From a bacterium 1xD42-67 (GTDB lineage: Bacteria > Bacillota > Clostridia > Oscillospirales > Oscillospiraceae), in contig RAYO01000013.1 in the NCBI GenBank assembly GCA_003612335.1, forward strand, positions 62,001 through 126,000: a stretch of DNA of 64,000 bases, written 5' to 3'. A model generated the notes under the pieces. That model ran no database searches. It had not been told where the DNA came from and saw only the letters and a list, made by a program, of their open reading frames with translations. Shown piece after piece: positions 33,150 to 44,408 of this stretch (position 1 is the stretch's first letter; the number at the start of each line of letters is the position of its first letter). Both the position numbers and the translations under genes were made by a program.

Positions 33150-33770
33150 TCACGGCTCTCCATAGAGCAGCTCGAAGGTCTCATAGTGGTCTTCCGTGTA
33201 GTAGATCAGACCGTCATTGGAGAAGACGATCCGCTTGGCGCCTCGGGAGTTCTCCCCCGGGGTGTCGATATCGCACTCGGTGTAGATCCGGCCCTGCTCC
33301 TTGGGCAAAAGGCCCTCCCGGTTGCCGAACCGGTCCCCGCCGATGGCGGTGCCTTCGCCGGTGTACCGCTCCACGTTCCCGCCGCTCCAGCCGGCATCCT
33401 CGGCCTCGCTCTTGGTGACATAGTTGTCGGGCAGATCGCCGTAGAGGTGGATATACAGGGCCACCTCCTCCTTGGAGGCATACCAGCCGTCTTCATCGAC
33501 GGATCCGCTACCCTCGTCGCTCTTGCCCTGGAGGTCGTTGCCCAGTTCCTGACTGCTGTTGGACAGGGCCTGGCTGCTGTCTCCGGACTGGGAAGTGTCC
33601 GGGCCGTTCCCATCCTCCAGTCCCTGTACGGGGATGCTGGACAGATCGCTGGATGCCCCAAACGCCCCATCGATAACGGCGCTGTCACCGCCCTGGGCCT
33701 CGCCGCAGGCAGACAGGCTCAGCATCAGCAGCAATGACAGGACCAGACTGTATGTACGTCTTTTCATCAT
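33150..33770 (-). CDS. Barnase-like ribonuclease, lipoprotein-anchored
   Basis: 206 aa. Lipoprotein signal (lipobox LSAC, about residue 22), a long Ser/Gly/Gln-rich linker (about 23-92) and a C-terminal microbial RNase (N1/T1-barnase) domain. The barnase signature is complete: LPDNYVTKSEAEDAGW (Lys27 equivalent), IGGDRFGNREGLLP, the Glu73 equivalent in YTECDID, Arg83/Arg87 equivalents in SRGAKRI and the catalytic His102 equivalent in EDHYETF. It should be an active secreted RNase held on the cell surface. No barstar-type inhibitor gene is seen in the window. It overlaps ruvX by 4 nt. Confidence 0.9.
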   Translation of the reverse strand: MMKRRTYSLVLSLLLMLSLSACGEAQGGDSAVIDGAFGASSDLSSIPVQGLEDGNGPDTSQSGDSSQALSNSSQELGNDLQGKSDEGSGSVDEDGWYASKEEVALYIHLYGDLPDNYVTKSEAEDAGWSGGNVERYTGEGTAIGGDRFGNREGLLPKEQGRIYTECDIDTPGENSRGAKRIVFSNDGLIYYTEDHYETFELLYGEP

Positions 33771-34195
33771 GCTCGCTCCTGTTCCATCCTTTTAAAATCC
33801 AGATAGTTCTCTAAGATCAAAGAGGCCGCTACAGCGTCTACGATCTTCTTCCGCTTCCGGCCGTCCTTGCCCTGGCTGAAGAGGATCTGGTGGGCGTCGA
33901 TGGTGGTGCGCCGCTCGTCCCAGAGGACCACCTTCGTCCCGGTGAGCGCCTCCAGCCGGGCGGCAAAGTCCCGATACAGATCCGCCCGCTTGCCGTCGGT
34001 GCCGTCCATGTTCTTGGGGAAGCCCACCACGATCTCCCCCGGCTGGTGCTCCTCCGCCAGCTTGGCCACCCGGTCCAGCACTGCCTCCATCCGCCGGCTG
34101 TCGATGGTGAAGGTGCTCCCGGTCAGAAAGCCTGTGGCATCGGACAGCGCCACCCCGGTGTGGGCGTCTCCATAATCGACCGCCATGATCCGCAT
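33767..34195 (-). CDS. ruvX: Putative pre-16S rRNA nuclease / Holliday junction resolvase YqgF (RuvX)
   Basis: 142-aa RNase H-fold nuclease with AVDYGDAHTGVALSD at the N-terminus, GFPKNMDGTDG, WDERRTT and the late acidic DAVAASLILE. The family processes the 5' end of 16S rRNA and has also been proposed to resolve Holliday junctions. ATG at 34195 follows GAGGAGGCGG; the longer frame to 34270 crosses the promoter. It is coupled to the RNase lipoprotein gene downstream. Confidence 0.93.
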   Translation of the reverse strand: MRIMAVDYGDAHTGVALSDATGFLTGSTFTIDSRRMEAVLDRVAKLAEEHQPGEIVVGFPKNMDGTDGKRADLYRDFAARLEALTGTKVVLWDERRTTIDAHQILFSQGKDGRKRKKIVDAVAASLILENYLDFKRMEQERA

Positions 34196-34235
34196 GTCGC
34201 TCCGCCTCCTCTGCCCCATGAGAGGGGCAGGAGCC

Positions 34236-34264
34236 ATTATACAGGAAATGCGGCGAAAGAGCAA
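34236..34264 (-). promoter_or_regulatory. Promoter of ruvX
   Basis: Minus-strand TTGCTC (34264-34259), 17 nt, TATAAT (34241-34236). Confidence 0.75.
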
Positions 34265-34367
34265 GTCCATCTTAAATATGTAAAAATATCCAGATCCGCC
34301 TCTGTGGGCAGGGCCCGCTAAGAATCTGTTCAGGATACAAAATGTTCATAAAAACTTCAATATCTTC

Positions 34368-34396
34368 TTGCGTAAACAGCCGATCTGTAGTATAAT
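34368..34396 (+). promoter_or_regulatory. Promoter of the TAXI-TRAP operon
   Basis: TTGCGT (34368-34373), 17 nt, TATAAT (34391-34396). Confidence 0.8.
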
Positions 34397-34406
34397 GTCC
34401 CTGGTC

Positions 34407-34450
34407 AAAAGCTCCGGAGCTTTTTCTGTCCTCCGTACGGAGGACAGAAA
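34407..34450 (+). promoter_or_regulatory. Tandem palindromes in the TAXI leader (attenuator-like)
   Basis: A perfect palindrome AAAAGCTCCGGAGCTTTT (34407-34424), followed by an extra T, lies about 10 nt after the promoter. It runs directly into a second palindrome (34423-34450) with arms TTTCTGTCCTCC and GGAGGACAGAAA. The first looks like an early terminator; the two overlap by two bases, so formation of one may affect the other. Confidence 0.6.
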
Positions 34451-34505
34451 CTATTTCATGAGAGTTCTTTCGGCCAAATCTTCACAATCAAGAAGGAGAA
34501 AAAAG

Positions 34506-35522
34506 ATGAAAAGAGTTTTTGCAGCGATGCTGAGCGCGGCGCTCATGCTGTCCATGCTGGCCGGCTGCGGCGGCAATGGCGGCTCCAACGGCGGCGGCTC
34601 CAATGGCGGAGGGTCCGGCCAGCAGACCCCTAACCGGGGCAACGTCCTCCTCACCTTCGGCACCGGTGATACCGGCGGCTCTCTGTATCCCGCCGGCGCC
34701 GCCCTGTCTCAGGTGTGGAACAACAACATCCAGGGCATGAAGTGCAACACCCAGGTGTCCACCGGTTCCTTCCAGAACGTGCAGGACGTGGCCTCCGGCG
34801 AGGTCGACGTGGCCGTGGCCACCGCCGACGTGGTGCTCAACGGCTATAATGGCCAGGGCAAGTTCGAGACCGCGCTGGACAACGTCCGGGTCATCGGCGC
34901 CGTGTATACCTCCGTGTCCAGCGGCGTGGCTCTGAAGAGCTCCGGCCTGGAGTTCGTCCACGATCTGAAGGGCAAGCGCGTGGCCGTGGGCCCCGCCGCC
35001 TCCGCCACCGAGAACTCCTGCCTGGACGCCTTCAACGTGATGGACATCACCGCCGACAACACCAGCCTGGAGAACCTGGGCCTGGGCGACGGCGCTGACG
35101 CTGTGGGCGACGGCATCCTGGACGCCGCCTTCGGCTTCGCCGGCCTGCCCATCGGCGGCCAGCTGAACCTGGCTGCCACCAAGGACATCGTCGTCCTGGA
35201 CTACACCCAGGAGGAGATCGACGCCATCCTGGCCGGCAACGCCGCCTATATCCAGTCCACCGTCCCCGCCGGCACCTACACCGGCCAGGACAAGGAGACC
35301 AAGACCTTCGGCGTGAAGTGCCTGATCATCGTCAGCGCCGACATGGATGAGAGCCTGGTCTATGACATGTGCAAGACCATGAACGAGAACACCAAGGACA
35401 TGGCCGCCGGCAACGCCCTGCTCAACCAGATGACCGACCCCTCCTTCCTGTGCACCGATATGCCCATCCCCCTGCACGACGGCGCTGTGAAGTATTTCAC
35501 CGAGCAGGGCCTGATCAAGTAA
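34506..35522 (+). CDS. TAXI family TRAP transporter solute-binding lipoprotein
   Basis: 338 aa. Lipoprotein signal (lipobox LAGC, Cys near 22), Gly/Asn/Ser linker, then the TAXI receptor domain (GTGDTGGSLYPAGAALSQVW, later VGPAASATE and DAAFGFAGLP). TAXI receptors work with fused 4TM/12TM permeases, one of which follows. Related systems carry glutamate, C4-dicarboxylates or alpha-ketoglutarate; the substrate here is not determinable. ATG at 34506 follows AAGGAGAAAAA. Confidence 0.94.
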   Translation: MKRVFAAMLSAALMLSMLAGCGGNGGSNGGGSNGGGSGQQTPNRGNVLLTFGTGDTGGSLYPAGAALSQVWNNNIQGMKCNTQVSTGSFQNVQDVASGEVDVAVATADVVLNGYNGQGKFETALDNVRVIGAVYTSVSSGVALKSSGLEFVHDLKGKRVAVGPAASATENSCLDAFNVMDITADNTSLENLGLGDGADAVGDGILDAAFGFAGLPIGGQLNLAATKDIVVLDYTQEEIDAILAGNAAYIQSTVPAGTYTGQDKETKTFGVKCLIIVSADMDESLVYDMCKTMNENTKDMAAGNALLNQMTDPSFLCTDMPIPLHDGAVKYFTEQGLIK

Positions 35523-35560
35523 GAGCCATCTGACAACATCTGCGCGATCCCTGTCTGTGA

Positions 35561-35605
35561 GAGCGCCAGGGCCGGAGCCGACACAGTCAGCTCCGGCCCA
35601 AGCTC
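35561..35605 (+). terminator. Hairpin between TAXI receptor and permease
   Basis: GAGC and GGGCCGGAGC pair with GCTCCGGCCC and GCTC around an 11-nt loop, followed by TTTC. It is likely a partial terminator or mRNA stabiliser giving more receptor than permease. Confidence 0.55.
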
Positions 35606-35656
35606 TTTCAAAAATGGGATCAAGGATGAGAATGGAATGGGAGAAAGGACGCTTTT

Positions 35657-37630
35657 ATGGCTAAAAAAGACAAAGAGTTCCAAGAGATAGACGTATCTTC
35701 CCTGGACAGCGAGCTGGCCGCGGCCAAGACCCTGGAGGAGGGCAAGGGCGACCTGTACATCAAGATCGCCGCCGTGGTGGCTTTCTCCATGACGCTGTTC
35801 CACATCTACACCGGTGTGGACGGTCTGAAGGACTTCGTGACCCAGCGCGGCATCCACCTGTGCTTCGCCCTCACCCTGGTCCTGCTGACCCAGCCGCTGT
35901 ATAAGCATGTGTTCAAGGACAAGTTCGCTGGGAGCAAGGTCTTCCGCACCCTCTGCCGCACCATCGACATCGCGCTGGTGATCCTGTCCTGGGTCGCCTG
36001 GTGGATGGCCCAGGATGAGGTCCACCACATGACCGAGCGGCTGAGCAAGACCACCTGGATGGCCACCTTCGCCGGCGCGGTGCTGGCTGTCGTCACCCTG
36101 GAGTGCGCCCGGCGGATCCTGGGCTATATCATGCCCGTCCTGGCCCTGATCTTCGTGGCCTACGCTCTGGCCGGGCCCCATCTGCCCCTGGCCATCGCCC
36201 ACCGGGGCTACTCCATCGAGCGGATCTGCAAGTTCCTGGCCACCGATCTGGACGGCCTGTTCGGGAACACCCTGAGCGTGTCGGCATCGGTGATCTTCAT
36301 GTTCGTCATGTTCGGCTCCTTCCTGGAGGCGTCAGGCTGCTCCGACTTCATCAACAACATCGCCATCTCACTGACGGGCAAGATCAAGAGCGGTCCCGCT
36401 CTGGCCGCCGTGGTGGCCTCCGGCCTGATGGGCTCCATCAACGGCTCCGCCGTGGCCAACGTGGTGGGCACCGGCACCTTCACCATCCCCCTGATGAAGT
36501 CCCGGGGCTACAAGGCTCCCTTCGCCGGCGGCGTGGAGTCAGTGGCCTCCACCGGAGGACAGATCCTGCCCCCGGTCATGGGGGCGGGGGCCTTCCTGAT
36601 GGTGGCCTTCACGGGAGAGAACTACATCAAGATCGTGGTGGCGGCGGTCATCCCCGCCCTGCTCTACTACTGGGGCTGTGCCGCGGCCGTGATCTCCCAG
36701 TCTGAGCTGGCCAATGTGAAGCTGATGGACCCCAAGGACATCCCCAAGAGCTGCGACGTGCTGAAGGACGGCTGGATCTATCTGCTGATCCTGGGCGTGC
36801 TGCTGTACTGCCTGCTGGTGGTCCAGTACTCCCCCCTGTACTCCGCTCTGTGGGCCACCTTTGCCGTGCCTGTGGTCATGCTCTTCGACCGGAAGAAGCG
36901 CTTCACCCTGAAGAGCATCATCCCCGCTATGATAAAGTCCGCCTTCGGCGCCATGTCTATCGTCATCGGCTGCGCCTGCGCCGGTATCGTGGTGGGCATG
37001 GTCTCCCTCACCGGGATCGGCGTGGTCTTCGGCGACATGATGATCCAGGCGGCCCACCAGATGCTCTTCCCCTCTCTGGTGTTCACCGCGATCACCTGTA
37101 TCATCCTGGGCATGGGCCTGCCCACCACAGCGGCCTACGTCATCGCCTCCTCCATCCTGGCCCCCTCCCTGATGAAGCTGGGCTTGCCTGCACTGACCGC
37201 CCACCTGTTCGTGTTCTACTTCGCCTGCCTGTCCGCCATCACTCCCCCTGTGGCCCTGGCGGCCTACGCCGGCGCGGGCATCGCCAAGTGCAGCCCCATG
37301 ACCACGGCTATCGAAGCGTGTAAGCTGGGCTTCGCCGGGTTCATCGTCCCCTTCGCCTTCTGCTACAATAAGGCGATGATGATGCAGGGGGACATCCCAG
37401 CTATCATCCAGGTGTTCATCAGCGCCTTCATCGGCGTGACCATCATGTCCACCGGCTTCCAGGGCTGGCTGCTGTGGCGGCTGAACATCCTGGAACGGCT
37501 CATCTTCGTGGCCGGCGGTATGCTGATGTTCGTGCCGGGCACTGTCACCGATCTGGCTGGCCTGATCATCATCGTGGCCATGCTGGTGCTCAACATGAAG
37601 AAGTGGCGCAAGGGCAAGGCTATGGCCTGA
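35657..37630 (+). CDS. TRAP transporter fused permease (4TM/12TM)
   Basis: 657 aa: DctQ-like four-helix part (about residues 35-170) fused to a DctM-like part (about 170-650), the form that accompanies TAXI receptors. DctM-type loops are visible (GSINGSAVANVVGTG, GMGLPTTAAYVIASS, CLSAITPPVALAAY). RBS GGAGAAAGGACGC. It is 134 nt after the receptor gene and ends at a strong terminator. Confidence 0.95.
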   Translation: MAKKDKEFQEIDVSSLDSELAAAKTLEEGKGDLYIKIAAVVAFSMTLFHIYTGVDGLKDFVTQRGIHLCFALTLVLLTQPLYKHVFKDKFAGSKVFRTLCRTIDIALVILSWVAWWMAQDEVHHMTERLSKTTWMATFAGAVLAVVTLECARRILGYIMPVLALIFVAYALAGPHLPLAIAHRGYSIERICKFLATDLDGLFGNTLSVSASVIFMFVMFGSFLEASGCSDFINNIAISLTGKIKSGPALAAVVASGLMGSINGSAVANVVGTGTFTIPLMKSRGYKAPFAGGVESVASTGGQILPPVMGAGAFLMVAFTGENYIKIVVAAVIPALLYYWGCAAAVISQSELANVKLMDPKDIPKSCDVLKDGWIYLLILGVLLYCLLVVQYSPLYSALWATFAVPVVMLFDRKKRFTLKSIIPAMIKSAFGAMSIVIGCACAGIVVGMVSLTGIGVVFGDMMIQAAHQMLFPSLVFTAITCIILGMGLPTTAAYVIASSILAPSLMKLGLPALTAHLFVFYFACLSAITPPVALAAYAGAGIAKCSPMTTAIEACKLGFAGFIVPFAFCYNKAMMMQGDIPAIIQVFISAFIGVTIMSTGFQGWLLWRLNILERLIFVAGGMLMFVPGTVTDLAGLIIIVAMLVLNMKKWRKGKAMA

Positions 37631-37653
37631 CCGCCTTCCAACGAGATGAAAAG

Positions 37654-37682
37654 AGCCCGGGACCAGAGGTCCCGGGCTTTTC
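37654..37682. terminator. Terminator after the TRAP permease
   Basis: AGCCCGGGACC/GGTCCCGGGCT with loop AGA and TTTTCTT; it also serves the convergent minus-strand gene. Confidence 0.92.
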
Positions 37683-37684
37683 TT

Positions 37685-38122
37685 CTATCTCATGGTTGCT
37701 GCCCGCTTTTTCAGCGTCCTCCCCAGCTCAATCTGGGCTGGGAGCCAGCCGGACTTGGGAAAGGCTGTCTGGTAACGCCGGAGCAGACCGGCGGCGTCCT
37801 CCGGATCCAGGCGCTCCGCCAGGGGGAGCGTGTAGGCGTGGACCGCCACCATCATCCAATAGACGGCGTTGTCCCGCCGGGACAGAGGGGCGAAGCAGAT
37901 ATAGTCCAGCGCCTGGGCCGTCTCCTCCGGAGAGGGGCTCTGGACCGCATACCGCTGGAGGAGCTCCTCCATGTCCTGGGCGAACTGGCCGTGGCAGGGG
38001 TGGTCCCCCGGCCCGCGGCCCAGGCCGAACATGCCCTCTCCCGGCCGCCGCCTGCGCTCCATCTGCCGGAACTGCTCCTCATAGTCCGCGTACAGCCGGT
38101 CCAGCTCCGTCAAGATCTCCAT
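37685..38122 (-). CDS. Hypothetical protein downstream of ppdK
   Basis: 145 aa, largely helical (EILTELDRLYADYEEQFRQM at the start, LRRYQTAFPKSGWLPAQIEL near the end), soluble, no recognised domain. It lies 16 nt after ppdK on the same strand and is probably co-transcribed, but there is no evidence that it acts on PPDK. It is not the DUF299-type PPDK regulatory kinase. Confidence 0.75.
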   Translation of the reverse strand: MEILTELDRLYADYEEQFRQMERRRRPGEGMFGLGRGPGDHPCHGQFAQDMEELLQRYAVQSPSPEETAQALDYICFAPLSRRDNAVYWMMVAVHAYTLPLAERLDPEDAAGLLRRYQTAFPKSGWLPAQIELGRTLKKRAATMR

Positions 38123-38138
38123 CCTGGACCGTCAGCCC

Positions 38139-40772
<2,634 letters not shown>

Positions 40773-40893
40773 TGGAATCATTCCTTTCAGTAGTGTATCC
40801 GGCATCCCAGCCGTCCAGATCCCGGCGGGGACGCCGTGCATCAAGCGGTGGTACTAGAAAGAACGTCCGCCTTTCTGGAATACCGTGCATAAC

Positions 40894-40922
40894 ATTATAC
40901 AGACCGCAGGGCGATCTTGCAA
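40894..40922 (-). promoter_or_regulatory. Promoter of ppdK
   Basis: Minus-strand TTGCAA (40922-40917), 17 nt, TATAAT (40899-40894), giving a leader of about 115 nt. Confidence 0.8.
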
Positions 40923-41040
40923 GATTGTTTATCAAATTTTCCATAGAAATTCCAATCGAAATTTTGTTGAAAAAGGCGGGCAGAAGCGTTATAGTTATGA
41001 TAGGGAAGATCTTCGATCCGAAGAGAGGAGGCGGTCTTGG

Positions 41041-41334
41041 ATGGGAGCATGGCTCTGGCGGATGCTGGGACTGTACCTGCTGGCGGCGGACTGCGCCGCT
41101 TTCGCCCTGATGGGCATCGATAAGGACCGGGCCCGGCGGGGGGCGTGGCGGATCTCAGAGCGGGCCCTCTTCCTCCCCGCCCTCTTGGGGGGCGCCCTGG
41201 GCGGGACCTTGGGGATGCACGTCTTCCGCCACAAGACCAGGCACTGGTATTTCCGCTATGGCTTCCCCCTGCTGCTGGCCCTCCAGCTGGCCGGGCTGGG
41301 CTGGCTGTGGCTCCGCTGGGGGCCCATGGGCTGA
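41041..41334 (+). CDS. DUF1294 family membrane protein
   Basis: 97-aa protein with three or so hydrophobic segments and the family pattern MGIDKDRARRGAWRISE, then LGGTLGMHVFRHKTRH. Function unknown. ATG at 41041 follows AGAGGAGGCGG; longer upstream frames overlap the ppdK promoter region. Confidence 0.88.
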   Translation: MGAWLWRMLGLYLLAADCAAFALMGIDKDRARRGAWRISERALFLPALLGGALGGTLGMHVFRHKTRHWYFRYGFPLLLALQLAGLGWLWLRWGPMG

Positions 41335-41343
41335 ACCGATACT

Positions 41344-41367
41344 GCCCCGCCGGATATCCGGCGGGGC
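41344..41367. terminator. Palindrome between DUF1294 and PilZ genes
   Basis: A perfect 24-bp palindrome with arms GCCCCGCCGGAT and ATCCGGCGGGGC between convergent genes; no T-run, so a weak terminator at best. Confidence 0.5.
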
Positions 41368-41373
41368 GGTCCC

Positions 41374-42063
41374 TCATTTCTTGCGCTGGATGGCAAAGAT
41401 GATCTGGTTGATCTTCTCCTGGTCGATCTCGGTCATCCGTGAGAAGCTGCACCCATATTCGTAGTATTCATGCTTCCGGGTGACGATACGGAGGATCTGG
41501 CAATACATCATAGAGGGCTCCAGCTCCGGGAGGAGCCTGACCCAGAGGAGGAACCGGTCCCCCACGTCGTGGCGGGTCTTGGAGCTGATACAGGCGCCGC
41601 CCACGCTGATATTCACCAGGGTGCAGGGCTCCTCCAGGGGGACATACCGCCCGATGAGGGTGAAGGTCGCGTCCAGGTCCACATCCACCCGGTAGAAGGC
41701 CCGGTCGTTGCTGGACCGGATCAGGGCCAGGTGCTCGATGTGCCAGATCCCGCTGATCCCCGACCGGACCACCCCCTCCAGGAAGACCGCCTTGCCTTCC
41801 CGGCTGCTGTAGCCCCGCAGGCTGACGGGGACCGGCTCCTCCAGCCGGAGCAGCGGGGGGCTGTCCTCCGACAGGGGCTGGATCTGGGCCCGATCCCCCC
41901 GCAGGTTGTGGAGGCGGGCCATCAAAAAGATACGCTGGTCAGCAGAGGTCACCTCCACCTGCATCCCGGAATAGACCTCCAGATCCTGGACCCGGGCCAG
42001 CTCTGCTGCCGCCTCCATCTCCCGCTGTTTCGCGCTCTTCCCGAACAGACCAAAAAATCCCAT
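41374..42063 (-). CDS. PilZ domain protein, YcgR-like c-di-GMP receptor
   Basis: 229 aa. The N-terminal YcgR-N-like domain (about residues 20-115) is followed by a PilZ domain (about 118-225) with the c-di-GMP binding residues RAFYR (RxxxR) and NISVGG (N/DxSxxG). It likely couples cyclic di-GMP to a motility or envelope process; no flagellar genes are nearby. It appears monocistronic. Confidence 0.9.
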   Translation of the reverse strand: MGFFGLFGKSAKQREMEAAAELARVQDLEVYSGMQVEVTSADQRIFLMARLHNLRGDRAQIQPLSEDSPPLLRLEEPVPVSLRGYSSREGKAVFLEGVVRSGISGIWHIEHLALIRSSNDRAFYRVDVDLDATFTLIGRYVPLEEPCTLVNISVGGACISSKTRHDVGDRFLLWVRLLPELEPSMMYCQILRIVTRKHEYYEYGCSFSRMTEIDQEKINQIIFAIQRKK

Positions 42064-42174
42064 ATCGTCCCTCCTGCCGCAGCCGCCGCCCCGGGGCGCC
42101 GCGGTCCTCTGTTATCTCTCCCATTATACCAGGATCTCCGGCGGATAGGAAGTCTATTTTCTGGAAAGTATCCC

Positions 42175-43377
42175 CTAGATCTGGATGGTGCTGGCCTGGC
42201 GCAGGTGGGTCTGGGTGTACAGGATGACGCTGTCCCCCTCCAGGAGCACCAGATCGCCGTTGGGGATCAGCACCTCCCCCTTCCGCCGGATCATGACGAT
42301 GATGGTCTGACGGGAGATGTCCAGATCCCGGATCTTTTGGCCGTTCCAGGGATTCTGATGGCGCAGCACCATCTCCTTCAGGTCGATGTGTTTGTCGTCC
42401 CCCAACGACTGGGCCCCCAGGACCAGGGTGTCGCCGGGGAGGAGCTCCACGTTCCCCCGAGGCACCACGATCTTCCCCGCCCGCTGGATGGCCGCCACGA
42501 TGATCCCGGCGGGAAGTCCCAGCTCCTGGACGGTCTGGCGGGCCCAGCGGTCCTTCGGCGACAGGCCCACCTTGATGAAGTGGATGTCCATCTCATTGGC
42601 ATACTCGCTCAGCCGCTTGACCCTGGAGTACTGATCCACGAATCCGGCGGAGATGATGCCGGTAGGGATGGCCACCATGCCCACCCCCAGGAAAGCGATG
42701 AAGATCCCAAAGAGCTTGCCCATGGTGGTGATGGGATAGATGTCGCCATAGCCCACAGTGAGCAGGGTGGACACCGCCCACCAGATCCCGGAGAAGGCGT
42801 TGGTGAACACATGGGGCTGTGCCTCGTGCTCCAAGCTGTACATGCACAGGCTGGAGGCCAGCATCAGGATCAGGATGATGAACACCGAGGACATGAGCTG
42901 CTGGCGCTTGCTGGCGATGACCTCGGTGATCACGTTCAGGGAATCGTAGTAGGCATTGATTCGGAACAGCCGGAAGATCCTCACCACCCGGAACATCCGG
43001 AAAGCCACCGCCCCCGAGGGGAAAAAGACGGGCAGGTAGTAGGGCAGGAAGGAGAGCAGATCCACCACCCCGCTGAAGGATGTCATATACTGCCACACCG
43101 CCCTTGCCTCCGTCACCTTGGGGAAGAGGAATCGGGCCGTCCACAGCCGCAGGCAGTGATCCACGGCGAAGAAGGCCACGGTGACCGCTTCCACGCTCAG
43201 CAGCCAGGGGCCGTATGTATCCCGGACCTGGGCGAAGGTATACAGTACGCTGACGGCCAGGTTGACCACGATCGCCAGCGACCCCACCAGGTCGTACAGC
43301 CGGCTGATCCGGTCCTCTGACCCGCCCACCTCTATGATCTCATGCAGCCGCCTGCGGCGGTCCAGCCATGTGTCCAT
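42175..43377 (-). CDS. Voltage-gated-type potassium channel with two TrkA_C (RCK_C) domains
   Basis: 400 aa. Six membrane segments with an S4-like voltage sensor (RMFRVVRIFRLFR, about residue 135), pore loop with the potassium filter TVGYGDI (about 215) and two C-terminal RCK_C-type ligand-binding repeats (about 265-325 and 330-400). ATG at 43377 follows AGGGAGGAGC; the longer frame to 43452 crosses the promoter. The pairing of a Kv-type pore with TrkA_C domains lacking a full RCK_N is notable. Confidence 0.9.
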   Translation of the reverse strand: MDTWLDRRRRLHEIIEVGGSEDRISRLYDLVGSLAIVVNLAVSVLYTFAQVRDTYGPWLLSVEAVTVAFFAVDHCLRLWTARFLFPKVTEARAVWQYMTSFSGVVDLLSFLPYYLPVFFPSGAVAFRMFRVVRIFRLFRINAYYDSLNVITEVIASKRQQLMSSVFIILILMLASSLCMYSLEHEAQPHVFTNAFSGIWWAVSTLLTVGYGDIYPITTMGKLFGIFIAFLGVGMVAIPTGIISAGFVDQYSRVKRLSEYANEMDIHFIKVGLSPKDRWARQTVQELGLPAGIIVAAIQRAGKIVVPRGNVELLPGDTLVLGAQSLGDDKHIDLKEMVLRHQNPWNGQKIRDLDISRQTIIVMIRRKGEVLIPNGDLVLLEGDSVILYTQTHLRQASTIQI

Positions 43378-43631
43378 AAGCTCCTCCCTGTCCTCGGTCT
43401 GTACCGCTATTATATACCCTGCGGAGGCAGATCTCCAGCCCCGATTCGACATCCGCCTCCACAGGAGCTGTTTTTTCCTGAAAAAAAGGTGAGATCCGCT
43501 GTTTTAGACAAAGATGGACCAAAAATTTCTGTTGACATACTAGTGGACAAATGGGCCCGATCGTGATAGAGTTGGGCAAGATCAGGACGTGGACCGGCCG
43601 CAGCGTATGCTGTTACAGCAGAGGAGAGAAT

Positions 43632-44306
43632 ATGAGATCATTGGAACGCCTGCCCCGGGAGTCCAGCCGGGATTACGCCCTGAGGACCATCAAGGAGAAC
43701 ATCATCGACCTCACCCTGGCCCCAGGCAGCCAGATCAGTGAGAACGAGCTGGCCGTAGAACTGGGCCTCTCCCGCACGCCGGTGCGGGAAGCGCTGATCG
43801 AGCTGTCTAAGATCCATATCATCGAGATCCACCCTCAGCGGAAGACCACGGTCACCCTGATCGACGACAAGATGGTAGAGGAATCCCGGTTCATGCGGGA
43901 CCTGCTGGAGTGTGCTGTGGTAGAACTGGACTGTGAGAGGGCCGCGCCTGCCGACCTGGAGCGGCTCAACGCCAATATCCGCCTCCAGTCCCTCTACCTG
44001 GAGGACTGCTGTACCAACGAGTTCATGGCTTTGGACGACCAGTTCCACGGGATGCTCTTCGACATCGCGGGGAAGTCCCGGATCTTCCAGCAGCTCCGGA
44101 ACCTCTCGATCCACGCCGACCGGGTGCGGGGGATGGCCCTGTCCTCCGACCTGAGCCTGACCGTGGTCCAGGACCACCGGGATCTGGTAGAGGCCATCGG
44201 CCGCAGGGATGGCAAAGCCGCGCGGGAGCTGATGGAGATCCATCTGGACCGCTATCAGATCGACACGGCGGCCATCCGGGAGATGTACCCACAATATTTC
44301 AAATAG
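43632..44306 (+). CDS. GntR family regulator, FCD (FadR) subfamily
   Basis: 224 aa: N-terminal winged helix (LAPGSQISENELAVELGLSR, then TPVREALIEL) and C-terminal FCD ligand domain (about residues 85-215; metal ligand candidates in DDQFH and the late HRDLVEA and MEIHLDRY). Regulators of this type respond to organic acids. It stands alone between the channel and amidase genes, so its targets are elsewhere or itself. RBS AGAGGAGAGAAT. Confidence 0.92.
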   Translation: MRSLERLPRESSRDYALRTIKENIIDLTLAPGSQISENELAVELGLSRTPVREALIELSKIHIIEIHPQRKTTVTLIDDKMVEESRFMRDLLECAVVELDCERAAPADLERLNANIRLQSLYLEDCCTNEFMALDDQFHGMLFDIAGKSRIFQQLRNLSIHADRVRGMALSSDLSLTVVQDHRDLVEAIGRRDGKAARELMEIHLDRYQIDTAAIREMYPQYFK

Positions 44307-44340
44307 ATCCAGCGGCAAGAGCCGCTGGATCTTCCTTTTA
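44306..44340 (+). terminator. Terminator after the FCD regulator
   Basis: GATCCAGCGGC/GCCGCTGGATC with loop AAGA and a TTCCTTTT tail; the first arm begins at the stop codon. Confidence 0.9.
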
Positions 44341-44408
44341 TCCGAGACCGGCCCTCCAGCATAGGATGTTCGGGGCCCCTCGGGGGCCCAACCGCAAAGG
44401 AGGCCGTT

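Larger units (their letters stand above)
34196..34505. other. Divergent control region between ruvX and the TAXI receptor gene
   Basis: 310 nt with no gene. It carries a promoter for each side and two strong palindromes in the TAXI leader; the ruvX leader has a CTGCCCC/GGGGCAG hairpin (34211-34230). Confidence 0.7.
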
